This document shows, one piece after another, positions 52,387-59,875 of a DNA stretch of 64,000 bases (position 1 is the stretch's first letter; each line of letters opens with the position of its first letter). Made by a program: the position numbers and the translations under genes. The notes below the pieces were generated by a model. That model was not told where the DNA came from, did no database searches, and saw only the letters and a program-made list of their open reading frames with translations. This DNA is from Xylanimonas protaetiae (GTDB taxonomy: Bacteria > Actinomycetota > Actinomycetes > Actinomycetales > Cellulomonadaceae). The stretch is from contig NZ_CP035493.1 of NCBI RefSeq assembly GCF_004135385.1, forward strand, positions 2,981,440-3,045,439. Reading direction: 5' to 3'.

Positions 52387-53024
52387 ACGTCGACGATGCG
52401 CTCGGCGCCCGGGACGGGCACGAGCGTCCCGGCCGTCGCGGCGGCGACGTCGTCCGCGAGGGCGGCCAGCTCCGCCGGCGGGACCAGCACCGTCAGGTGT
52501 GCGACCTCCGCGTACTGCGTCTCGCCGAGGACGGCTCCGTGCGTCGCGGCCCAGTCGCGCAGCAGGTTGTCGATGCGCCCCGCGTCGGCGTGCGGCACGT
52601 CCAGGCGGACCTCCGTCAGCACGCGCCGGTGCACCGTCAGCGCCCGGTCGAGGGCCTCGGAGACGGCGGAGCCGTAGGCCCGCACGAGCCCGCCCGCGCC
52701 CAGCAGCACCCCGCCGAAGTACCGCGTCACGACGGCGACGACGTCGGTCACGCCGCGGTGGCGCAGCACCTCGAGCATGGGCACGCCGGCGGTGCCCGAC
52801 GGCTCGCCGTCGTCGGAGGAGCGCTGCTGGTCGGCGTGCGTGCCGACGACCAGGGCGACGCAGTGGTGCCGCGCGTCCCAGTACTCCTTGCGGATCGCGG
52901 CGACGACGGCGTCTGCCTCCTCGACGGACGCGACGGGGTGGAGATGAGCGAGGAACCGCGACTTCTTGATGACGAGCTCGTGGTCCACGGGGGCGGCGAT
53001 CGTCGAGGGCAGGGTGCGGTCCAC
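52374..53024 (-). CDS. YigZ/IMPACT family protein
   Basis: 216 aa. UPF0029/Impact N-terminal domain: IKKSRFLAHLHPV, ARHHCVALVVG, SSDDGEPSGTAGVPMLEVLRH (the family signature) and TRYFGGVLLGAGGLVRAYGSAV. The C-terminal DUF1949-like half has EVRLDVPHADAGRIDNLL. Eukaryotic IMPACT modulates GCN2; the bacterial function is unknown. GTG 53024 is supported by TACGCT (53036 to 53031) six bases upstream, a leaderless start. The last codons lie within the 31-bp terminator arm. Confidence 0.92.
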   Translation of the reverse strand: MDRTLPSTIAAPVDHELVIKKSRFLAHLHPVASVEEADAVVAAIRKEYWDARHHCVALVVGTHADQQRSSDDGEPSGTAGVPMLEVLRHRGVTDVVAVVTRYFGGVLLGAGGLVRAYGSAVSEALDRALTVHRRVLTEVRLDVPHADAGRIDNLLRDWAATHGAVLGETQYAEVAHLTVLVPPAELAALADDVAAATAGTLVPVPGAERIVDVLSP

Positions 53025-53068
53025 GTGCCGAGCGTAACCGCGACGCGCCGCGACGATGCCGATGAAAA

Positions 53069-53081
53069 AGTGTGCCAAGCG
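53069..53081. repeat. 13-bp direct repeat, left copy
   Basis: agtgtgccaagcg at 53069-53081, matched exactly at 53849-53861, with A-rich bases before both copies. The copies are exactly 780 bases apart and bracket the recombinase-like gene. Confidence 0.8.
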
Positions 53082-53095
53082 AGCAGAATGGGCCC

Positions 53096-53881
53096 GTGAG
53101 CAGCCACGACACCAGCCCAGAGGCCCCGGCGCCCAGCCCGCCCGACGACGGCGGACCGCGCGCAACGACGTCGGGGGGCCTGGCGGCCAGCCCGCACGCG
53201 GAGGCGGACGCGCGCGCCACGACGACGGGGAGGACGGCCGGCGCCGCGCCCCACGCCACGGGACCGGGCCGGTACCCGCGCCCGGTCGTCGGGCTGGACG
53301 AGGCCGAGTGGGTGTGGCGCCAGCTCGGCGTCGAGGCGCTGCGCCCGGGGAGCAAGCCCGAGATCGTGCGCCTCGCGGTGATCGCCGGCCTCACGCGGGC
53401 CACGGGCGCGCGCTACGGCGACCTGCTGCGCGTCCGCGCCGAGGACCTCGACCTGGGCGCGGTCGGCGCGCACGCGGGGGAGGGGAGCGTCGTCGTGCGG
53501 CACGGCAAGCACCGCGCCGTGCGCGTGCACCGCGTGCCCGCCGAGGTGGTGCTGGTGCTGCGGCACTGGATGGACGTGCGGCTCGAGCTGGCGGCGGAGC
53601 TGGAGGGTTCCGTGCCGCGCGCGCTGCTGCTCACGGTGCACCACACGCACGACAACGGCACGACGGTGTCCAGCGGCCTGCCCATCACCAAGCAGGGGTT
53701 GGTGCTCTCGTGGCGGCGCTTCGTGCAGCGCACGAATGCGCGCTACGGGGCCTTGCGGCCACCGCTGCCGACGCGCTTCGAGCAGGTCCGGCGCGCCTGG
53801 ACCGAGGCCGGCGTACCGGACCCGGGGCGTGAGATCACCTCGGAAAATAGTGTGCCAAGCGCACCAGACGACCAGCGGTAG
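53096..53881 (+). CDS. tyrosine recombinase-like protein, catalytically incomplete
   Basis: 261 aa from GTG 53096 (an in-frame GTG at 53072 is possible). After ~65 disordered Ser/Pro/Ala/Thr residues it resembles the catalytic domain of phage-integrase-family proteins. TRATGARYGDLLRVRAEDLDL holds the first conserved Arg and HGKHRAVRVHRVP the beta-hairpin Lys. LPITKQGLVLSWRRFV follows, but no clear HxxR box or terminal Tyr is seen before the stop, so strand cleavage is doubtful. CAGAAT lies six bases before GTG 53096. Flanked by the 13-bp direct repeats. Confidence 0.65.
   Translation: MSSHDTSPEAPAPSPPDDGGPRATTSGGLAASPHAEADARATTTGRTAGAAPHATGPGRYPRPVVGLDEAEWVWRQLGVEALRPGSKPEIVRLAVIAGLTRATGARYGDLLRVRAEDLDLGAVGAHAGEGSVVVRHGKHRAVRVHRVPAEVVLVLRHWMDVRLELAAELEGSVPRALLLTVHHTHDNGTTVSSGLPITKQGLVLSWRRFVQRTNARYGALRPPLPTRFEQVRRAWTEAGVPDPGREITSENSVPSAPDDQR
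53849..53861. repeat. 13-bp direct repeat, right copy
   Basis: Second copy of agtgtgccaagcg, lying inside the last codons of the recombinase-like gene in the same frame as the left copy (both encode Ser-Val-Pro-Ser). Confidence 0.8.
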
Positions 53882-53921
53882 CTCCCAGCACCACCAAAGA
53901 GCCCCCTACGGGCGGGCCCGG

Positions 53922-54602
53922 TCAGCCGCGGGTCGGCAGCCCGAGCAGCGGCACCGTGGCGGGCGAGCCGGGCAGCTCGACGAACCCGAGCCGGTCGTAG
54001 AACGCGCGAGCGTCGGTGTTCGCGGCGTCGTAGCTGAGGTGGACGCCGGGGACGCCGCGGTCGGCGAGCTCCGCGCAGAGCCTGGCGACGAGCCGCCGGC
54101 CCCAGCCCTGTCCCTGCGCCCGGGGGAGCAGGTCGATGTGCAGGTGCGCGGGATAGGCGGTCAGCACCTCGGCGCCCGGGCTCAGCATCCGCTCGGGGTG
54201 GACGCCGTCGCGCCAGAGGGCGGCCTCGGTGTACCCGGGTCCGCCGGACTCCGGCGCCGGGGCGGGCGCGGGATGCCGCTCGAGGAACCCGGGCGTCCAC
54301 TCGCGCGGCCAGCGGTCGACGAACGCGACGGTGTCGGGGGCGGCGATCACGTAGCCGACCAGCACGCCGTCGGGGACGCGCAGCACGGCGTCGTCAGGCG
54401 GGACGGGGACGTCGTCGGTCCGCACGACGACGAACGCCGTCGTCGGCTCCAGGTCTACGTACGGGAGGGCGTAGACGTCGGGCATGAGCGAGTCGTCGCT
54501 GTAGCGGCCGCGGGCGTCGCCCCCGGCGGCCCCCGTGCGGATGCAGACCTCGCGGACCGCGTCGCGGTCGGTGGGCGTGTAGCGGCGCAGGACGTCGGTC
54601 AC
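53922..54602 (-). CDS. GNAT-family N-acetyltransferase
   Basis: 226 aa. GNAT fold with the acetyl-CoA motif RAQGQGWGRRLV near 159-170 preceded by LHIDLLP (strand 4), and a C-terminal NTDARAFYDRLGFVEL. This resembles the eukaryotic-like O-GlcNAcase-associated/PP2A-type acetyltransferases by its YVDLEP and DRW segments; the substrate is unknown. GTG start overlaps the upstream gene's stop (GTGA), placing it last in the DUF4129-MoxR-DUF58 operon. Confidence 0.88.
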   Translation of the reverse strand: MTDVLRRYTPTDRDAVREVCIRTGAAGGDARGRYSDDSLMPDVYALPYVDLEPTTAFVVVRTDDVPVPPDDAVLRVPDGVLVGYVIAAPDTVAFVDRWPREWTPGFLERHPAPAPAPESGGPGYTEAALWRDGVHPERMLSPGAEVLTAYPAHLHIDLLPRAQGQGWGRRLVARLCAELADRGVPGVHLSYDAANTDARAFYDRLGFVELPGSPATVPLLGLPTRG

Positions 54603-55135
54603 GGTCGTCCATCCTCGGTGCTCAGCACGAGGATCACCAGCCCCAGGACGGCGACGGCGCCGACGACGAGCCCCGCGAACGACCCTCCGTCGAGGAGCGA
54701 CGCGACCGCCCCGAGCAGCACCGTCACCCCGATGACGATCCCGTCGACGCGGGCGGAGCGGGCGAGCGCCCCGAGCTCGACGCGGGCGGTGGGGCGCGTC
54801 GCGGCCGCCCAGACGCACAGCCGCACGCCCAGGTAGGCGAGCGGTGCCAGCCAGAGCGCGGCGGAGGCCCGGCCGTCGGACGGCGTGAACGCGAGCAGGA
54901 ACGCGGTGACGACGGCACCGAGCAGCGCGGGCGCGGCGCCGGGTCGCCACGCGACCCAGCCACCGATCGCGGCGGCCACAAAGAGCAGGAAGACCGCGAG
55001 GCCGCCGGCGGCTGACGCGCCGGCCGTGGCGAGGACCACCGTCCCCGCCGTGACCACGACGGCGACGACGCGCAGCGCCCAGCCCGGCACCCAGCGCCGC
55101 AGCTCCACCTCGACGCGCGGCAGCGGGCGGCTCAT
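54599..55135 (-). CDS. hypothetical membrane protein of the DUF58 operon
   Basis: 178 aa, about 6 hydrophobic segments after a short basic N-terminus (VEVELRRWVPGWALR). No family recognised. ATG overlaps the DUF58 gene's stop (ATGA) and its own stop overlaps the GNAT start, so it is translated as part of the operon. Probably works with the DUF58/MoxR proteins at the membrane; inferred from position only. Confidence 0.75.
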   Translation of the reverse strand: MSRPLPRVEVELRRWVPGWALRVVAVVVTAGTVVLATAGASAAGGLAVFLLFVAAAIGGWVAWRPGAAPALLGAVVTAFLLAFTPSDGRASAALWLAPLAYLGVRLCVWAAATRPTARVELGALARSARVDGIVIGVTVLLGAVASLLDGGSFAGLVVGAVAVLGLVILVLSTEDGRP

Positions 55136-56436
55136 CGCCGGGCTCCCGCGACGGGCCGGTGCCGCTCCGCGGACCGGACCAGCACCTCGAAGCGCGCGGC
55201 CGCCTGGTCGCGCTCGCGCCCGGCCCAGCGCAGCACGGGCACGCCGCGCGCTTCGAGCGCCCGGGTGCGGTCGGCCCGCTCCATGGTGGTGATCCGCCAG
55301 GCGAGCCGCAGGTGCTTCTCGGTGACGGGTCGGACGGCGGGCAGCGTGTCGACGACGACGACGGGGATGCCGCGCTCGGCCCACTGCTCGACGAGGGCGA
55401 GCGGGGTGGCGTCGAGCAGGGTGGTGAAGAGGTAGACGATCGCGTCCGTGGGCACCTGGGGCGGCCGGACGCGCTGGGTGGGGTCGCCGACGGGCGCGGC
55501 GAGCGCGAGCGCGTGGAGGATGCGGCGCAGGTGGCGCTTGCCGGTTGCGGGCGTGAGGGGGCGGCGTCGGCGGGCGAGATCCTCGAGGCCGACGCGGTCG
55601 CCGGCGTCGACGAGGGCGGCGGCGACCGACGCGGCGGCGTGCCGGGCGAGGTCGAGCGAGGTGGGCTCGTCGACGCGCTGGGGCTCGGTGCCGCGCCAGG
55701 TGTGGAGGTCGGGGCCGACGTCGTCGCGGGAGTCGATGACGAGGACGGCGGACGCCTCGGCGGTGGCGAAGGTGCGGCGCACGTGGAGCGACTCGAGCGA
55801 GGGGGAGATGCGGGCGGTGGCGCGCCAGTCGACGCGGCGGAGCCGGTCGCCGGGGGCCATGGGGTGGACGTCGCGCAGCTCGGCGCCGTCGCCGAGGCGG
55901 CGGGACGTGCGGGGGCCGGTGAGGCCCCGCAGGCGCGACGGCAGGGGGACGCGGCCGAGGCGGGAGGCCTCGGGGAGCACGAGCCGGTCGGCGGCGCGGG
56001 CAGTGGCCGCGTCCTCGGTGGCCCCGTCGAGGGGTCCGCGGGCGCGGGCGTCGACGTGGAACGTGCGCTGAGGGCCGGTGCGCTCGGAGGCGAGCCGGAC
56101 GGTGAGGTCGCGGGCGGGTCCGGCGGGCACGACGGCCTCGACGGGCCGGTGCCCGGGGGCGAAGACGCGCACGTGGACGACGTCGGCGCCGGCGGCGGGC
56201 TCGAGGTGGAGGGTCTCCTCGATGAGGCCGGGCACCTCGGTGGGTCCGCCGGTCTCGAAGGTGGCGGTGGTGGTCCCGGCGGGTCGTAGGGCGCGGCCGA
56301 GGACGACGGCGAGGACGAGCGGGACGCCGACGAGCGCGACGTCGGCCTGCCCGGTGACGACGCCGCCCACGAGCACGGCGAGGCCGACGGCGACCGTGAC
56401 GGCCGCCGCCTGTGTGGGACGCCAGGTCCGGGTCAC
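55132..56436 (-). CDS. DUF58 domain-containing protein
   Basis: 434 aa. Two N-terminal membrane helices (about 10-50), a beta-rich region, then the DUF58 block: DGAELRDVHPMAPGDRLRRVDWRATAR near 205-230 (the conserved R-x-Y/H-x-x-GD-x-x-R-x-I/V-x-W), followed by a von Willebrand A-like fold beginning VLVIDSRDD. DUF58 proteins form gene pairs with MoxR ATPases, which are thought to act as chaperones for complex assembly. GTG overlaps the MoxR stop. Confidence 0.92.
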   Translation of the reverse strand: MTRTWRPTQAAAVTVAVGLAVLVGGVVTGQADVALVGVPLVLAVVLGRALRPAGTTTATFETGGPTEVPGLIEETLHLEPAAGADVVHVRVFAPGHRPVEAVVPAGPARDLTVRLASERTGPQRTFHVDARARGPLDGATEDAATARAADRLVLPEASRLGRVPLPSRLRGLTGPRTSRRLGDGAELRDVHPMAPGDRLRRVDWRATARISPSLESLHVRRTFATAEASAVLVIDSRDDVGPDLHTWRGTEPQRVDEPTSLDLARHAAASVAAALVDAGDRVGLEDLARRRRPLTPATGKRHLRRILHALALAAPVGDPTQRVRPPQVPTDAIVYLFTTLLDATPLALVEQWAERGIPVVVVDTLPAVRPVTEKHLRLAWRITTMERADRTRALEARGVPVLRWAGRERDQAAARFEVLVRSAERHRPVAGARR

Positions 56437-57416
56437 GCCCGGGCCACGGTGGCGGGCCCGGCGACGGTGCGCAGCAGGTCCCGGACGACGTCCTCGGCCC
56501 GGACGGCGGACGCCCACGCGGTGGGCGTGAGCGTGAGGCGGTGGGCGAGGACGGGCACGGCGACGCGCTTGACGTCCTCGGGGAGGGCGTAGTCGCGCCC
56601 GTCGAGGACGGCGACGGCGCGGGCGAGCAGCAGCAGGTTTTGCGAGCCGCGGGGCGACGCGCCGACCTCGAGCGAGGAGTGCTCGCGCGTCGCGGCGGCG
56701 AGGTCGACGCAGTAGCGCACGACGTCGCGGTCCACCTCGACGGCCTCGACGCCGGCCTGCATGGCGAGCACCATGGCGGCGTCGACGACGGAGCTCACGG
56801 GTGCGGCCTCCTGGCGGCGGGCGACGCGGCGCAGGAGCACCTCGGACTCCTGCTCGCGGTCGGGGTACCCGACGGCGAGGCGCACCATGAACCGGTCGAG
56901 CTGCGCCTCAGGCAGCGGGTAGGTGCCCTCGTACTCGACGGGGTTCGACGTCGCGACGACGTGGAACGGCCGCGGCAGCGGGCGGGTGACGCCGTCGACG
57001 GAGACCTGCCGCTCGGCCATGGCCTCGAGCAGCGCGGACTGCGTCTTGGGGGCCGTGCGGTTGATCTCGTCGGCGAGGAACAGGCCCGTGAACACGGGCC
57101 CGGGCCGGAACTCGAACGCGCGCGACGCCGGGTCGAACACGGACGAGCCGGTGATGTCGGAGGGCAGCAGGTCGGGCGTGCACTGGAGGCGCGCGAAGTC
57201 GAGGCCGAGGGCCGTGGCGAGCGAGCGCGCGGCGAGGGTCTTGCCGAGGCCGGGCACGTCCTCGAACAGCACGTGCCCACCCGCGAGCAGGGTGGCGAGG
57301 GCGATCTCGAGCGTGTCGCGCATGCCGACGACGGCGGTGCCGACCTCGTCGAGCACCCGCCTGCCGAGCTCGGCGACCTGGGTGACGGCCAGCGGGGCGG
57401 TGTCTGGGGTGGTCAT
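56433..57416 (-). CDS. moxR: MoxR-family AAA+ ATPase
   Basis: 327 aa. Walker A EDVPGLGKT near 53-61, Walker B LFLADEINR near 112-120, sensor 1 VATSNPVEYEGTYPLPEAQLDRF and sensor 2 ASPRGSQNLL, all typical of MoxR. Likely a chaperone-like ATPase acting on the DUF58/DUF4129 membrane proteins encoded beside it. ATG overlaps the upstream stop (ATGA). Confidence 0.95.
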   Translation of the reverse strand: MTTPDTAPLAVTQVAELGRRVLDEVGTAVVGMRDTLEIALATLLAGGHVLFEDVPGLGKTLAARSLATALGLDFARLQCTPDLLPSDITGSSVFDPASRAFEFRPGPVFTGLFLADEINRTAPKTQSALLEAMAERQVSVDGVTRPLPRPFHVVATSNPVEYEGTYPLPEAQLDRFMVRLAVGYPDREQESEVLLRRVARRQEAAPVSSVVDAAMVLAMQAGVEAVEVDRDVVRYCVDLAAATREHSSLEVGASPRGSQNLLLLARAVAVLDGRDYALPEDVKRVAVPVLAHRLTLTPTAWASAVRAEDVVRDLLRTVAGPATVARA

Positions 57417-57988
57417 CGAGGGCTCCTCGGAGGGTCGGACGCGGGGTCTTCGGGGGTGGGGTCGTCGGGGGTGCGTGCCGCGGCGGGCGCCTCGACCAGC
57501 CGGTCGAGCTCGCGGAACCAGGCCTCCAGGGCGCGCGGCGTGACCGCGCGCGCCGTGCTGAGGGACGCGAGCAGGTCTGGGCCGAGCAGCGCGGCGGCCT
57601 GCTCGCGGTGCTCGGCGGCGTCGCGGTCGTCGCGACCCCAGCCGTCCAGGTCGGTGCCGAGCCGGCCGTCCCAGAGCACGCCGTGGTCCGCGAGCCGGCG
57701 CGCGGCGATGAGGCGCACGCGGCGCAGGACGCGCTCGGTGACGAGCCCGTCGCGCGTGAACGCCGCCCACGAGAGCTCGCTGACGTCCTTGCGGCCGCCC
57801 GGCCTGTTCTCGGTGGGCGGCTTGGGCCACGGCGCGTCGAGGGAGGGCAGCCCGCCCAGGGCGAGGAACCCGGCGAGCGCCAGCACGACCAGCAGGACGG
57901 CGTGGGGGACGTCGGCGCCGCCCACGGCGACGAGCAGGACGCCCACGGTCGCGGCGAGGACCACGACGAGGATGCTGCGGCGGATCAC
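57413..57988 (-). CDS. hypothetical membrane protein between DUF4129 and moxR
   Basis: 191 aa. Two membrane helices at 5-21 and ~28-45, then a soluble helical domain (ELSWAAFTRDGLVTERVLRRVRLIAARRLADHGVLWDG) and an acidic/Pro-rich tail. No named family is recognised, but proteins of this plan occur at this position in actinobacterial MoxR operons. GTG start overlaps the DUF4129 stop. Confidence 0.75.
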   Translation of the reverse strand: MIRRSILVVVLAATVGVLLVAVGGADVPHAVLLVVLALAGFLALGGLPSLDAPWPKPPTENRPGGRKDVSELSWAAFTRDGLVTERVLRRVRLIAARRLADHGVLWDGRLGTDLDGWGRDDRDAAEHREQAAALLGPDLLASLSTARAVTPRALEAWFRELDRLVEAPAAARTPDDPTPEDPASDPPRSPR

Positions 57989-58674
57989 GCGGGCCTCCCC
58001 TCGAGGGCGCGGGCGATGGCCTCGAGCGCCGTCCGGGCCCGGGCGACGTCGCCCGGCGCGACGGGGTGGGTCGTGAAGCGCGCCTGCTGGTACAGCCCGC
58101 GCAGCGTCGCCGTGTGCGGCGCGGGGGCGGGCGAGACGCCGAGCAGGCGGGACGTGAACTCGGTGCTCGTCTCCGAGGGGTGCCGCTCCCAGCCGTGCGT
58201 CGCGGCGGCGTCCTCGAGCGACACCCACGCGGCGACCACGGCGTCGGTGGGCGTCGCGGCCGCGTCCAGCCGGGCGAGCGCGGCATCGACGGCGTCGGCC
58301 AGCACGGGCAGGTCGATCGCGCTGCCGGGCATGCCCAGGCCGCTCTCGAGGTGGTCGACGTCGACGGGCTCGATCTTCTCGGCGCGCCGCCAGGCGCCGA
58401 CGCGGCGGGCGGTGGCCGCGAGCACGAGCAGGAGCAGGACGATCGCGAGGGCGACGAGCACGCCCAGGAGCCAGTCGATCCCGGTGTCGTGGGGGTCGGC
58501 CGGTCCGGGGCTCAGGGTGGGCAGCGGCGTCGGGGGCGGTGGGGCGACGGCCGGCTCGACGGCGAGCTGTGCGCCGGGCGGGATCATCGTCCACCCCGAA
58601 CCGGTGGCGGCCGCGACGACGACGGCCGCGAGGAGCGCGACGACGCCGATCACGGGGAGGAGTCGCCTGCGCAC
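57985..58674 (-). CDS. DUF4129 domain-containing protein
   Basis: 229 aa. An N-terminal signal-anchor (7-24), a Pro-rich periplasmic loop and a second helix (66-86) precede the cytoplasmic DUF4129 domain: AWVSLEDAAATHGWERHPSETSTEFTSRLL and LRGLYQQARFTTHPV. First gene of the operon. The GTG at 58674 is leaderless: TAGGCT (58686 to 58681) lies six bases upstream, and its TAG is also the stop codon of the DUF3866 gene. Confidence 0.88.
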   Translation of the reverse strand: MRRRLLPVIGVVALLAAVVVAAATGSGWTMIPPGAQLAVEPAVAPPPPTPLPTLSPGPADPHDTGIDWLLGVLVALAIVLLLLVLAATARRVGAWRRAEKIEPVDVDHLESGLGMPGSAIDLPVLADAVDAALARLDAAATPTDAVVAAWVSLEDAAATHGWERHPSETSTEFTSRLLGVSPAPAPHTATLRGLYQQARFTTHPVAPGDVARARTALEAIARALEGRPA

Positions 58675-58683
58675 GCCCGCAGC

Positions 58684-59841
58684 CTAGCGACGTGCGGCGG
58701 CAAGTCCCTCCGCGTGGACGCCCGCGACGGCGGCGGCGACGAACGCCGCCGGGTCGGCGTCCAGCCCGCGCCCCATGGTGGAGAGCCGTACGGGGGAGGC
58801 CGCGAGCGCCGCGAGGAGGTGCTGGTCGGCGGGGACGGGGACGATGCGGTGGCTGGCGAGGGTGGCGATCTGGTCGCGGAGGCGGGCGGTGAGGGCGGGT
58901 CCCCAGGCGGGGAGGTTCTCGAGGTCGTGGGTGGGGACGGGCAGGGGGATGTCGGCGGGGGTGAGGGCGACGCGGCCGTAGGCGGTCAGGGAGTGGTGGG
59001 AGATGCCGCGGTGGCGGTCGCGGGGGTCGGCGCCGGAGACGCGGAGGGACGCGACCGCTTGCCCGTGGAGGGTGGTGGTGGCGTTGACGGCCTCGCCGGC
59101 GGCGACGCCGGAGTAGCCCCAGCGGGTGCCGGTGCCGAGGTTGCCGGGTCCTTGGGTGACGACGGCGAGGTCGGCGTGGGTGACGAGGTGGGCGGCGAGG
59201 AGGCCGGTGTGGGTGGTGACGGCTTCGAGGTCGCCGCCGAAGGCCTGGCCGACGGTGATGGTGGTGCGGAGCCAGTCGTGGTCGCGGAGGGTGGCGACGG
59301 TGCGGGAGAAGGCGGCGGGCAGGGCGCCGCCGTCGGTCATGACGTAGGCGATGCGCGGTGCGGGGCGGCCGGCGAGGGCGGCGGCGTGGCGGGCGCCGGC
59401 GACGACGGCGGGGAGGGCGGAGTGGAGGTCGGCGACGACGACGGGGAGGCCGTCGAGGGTGTCGGCGTCCTGGAGGGTGTGGTGGTGGGGCGACTCTTGT
59501 TCGTCGACGCCGAGGACCATGGCCTGGAGGGGGGTGTAGCGGGCCTTGACGAGGTGGCCGGGTCCGGGCCGGGGGTCGGCGGGGAGGGTGCCGACGGGTC
59601 CGACGACGAGGGCGTAGCCGCCGGTGCCGAGCTGGCGGGCGAGGGCGGAGCAGTTGAGCAGGAGGGTGTCGCCTTCGGCGGGGTCGCCGACGAGGGCGGT
59701 GTACGCGAGGGCGCGGACGCGGTGGGCCTCGTGGCCGGGGAGGGGCCGGTCGAGGTCGACGTCGAGCTCGCGGGCGCTGCCGTTGGCGGCGCCCCAGGTC
59801 TTTCCGCGCGACACCACGGTGCCGGTTCGCCAGGTGATCAC
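58684..59841 (-). CDS. DUF3866 family protein
   Basis: 385 aa. I recognise the DUF3866 pattern: VGDPAEGDTLLLNCSA, GHLVKARYTPLQ, QESPHHHTLQDADTLDGLPVVVADLHSALP and THADLAVVTQGPGNLGTGTRWGYSGVA. The family is common near pafBC in actinobacteria and in Firmicutes near NUDIX genes; its function is unknown. Leaderless GTG at 59841 after TAGCCT (59853 to 59848). Divergent from pafB with only 34 bases between start codons. Confidence 0.9.
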   Translation of the reverse strand: MITWRTGTVVSRGKTWGAANGSARELDVDLDRPLPGHEAHRVRALAYTALVGDPAEGDTLLLNCSALARQLGTGGYALVVGPVGTLPADPRPGPGHLVKARYTPLQAMVLGVDEQESPHHHTLQDADTLDGLPVVVADLHSALPAVVAGARHAAALAGRPAPRIAYVMTDGGALPAAFSRTVATLRDHDWLRTTITVGQAFGGDLEAVTTHTGLLAAHLVTHADLAVVTQGPGNLGTGTRWGYSGVAAGEAVNATTTLHGQAVASLRVSGADPRDRHRGISHHSLTAYGRVALTPADIPLPVPTHDLENLPAWGPALTARLRDQIATLASHRIVPVPADQHLLAALAASPVRLSTMGRGLDADPAAFVAAAVAGVHAEGLAAARR

Positions 59842-59875
59842 GCCTCGAGGCTACCGGGCGGCTAGCCTCGACCTG
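59842..59875. promoter_or_regulatory. overlapping divergent leaderless promoters, DUF3866 gene and pafB
   Basis: TAGCCT occurs on both strands: minus 59853-59848 (six bases before GTG 59841) and plus 59863-59868 (seven bases before ATG 59876). The -10 boxes are nine bases apart. Each promoter's -35 must therefore lie in or beyond the other's -10 and start region, and the two cannot be occupied at once. Confidence 0.6.

Noticed and set aside
53096-53881. Active integron or phage integrase with a prophage
   Set aside because: No phage genes, no tRNA attachment site and no visible catalytic Tyr; listed only as a recombinase-like gene.
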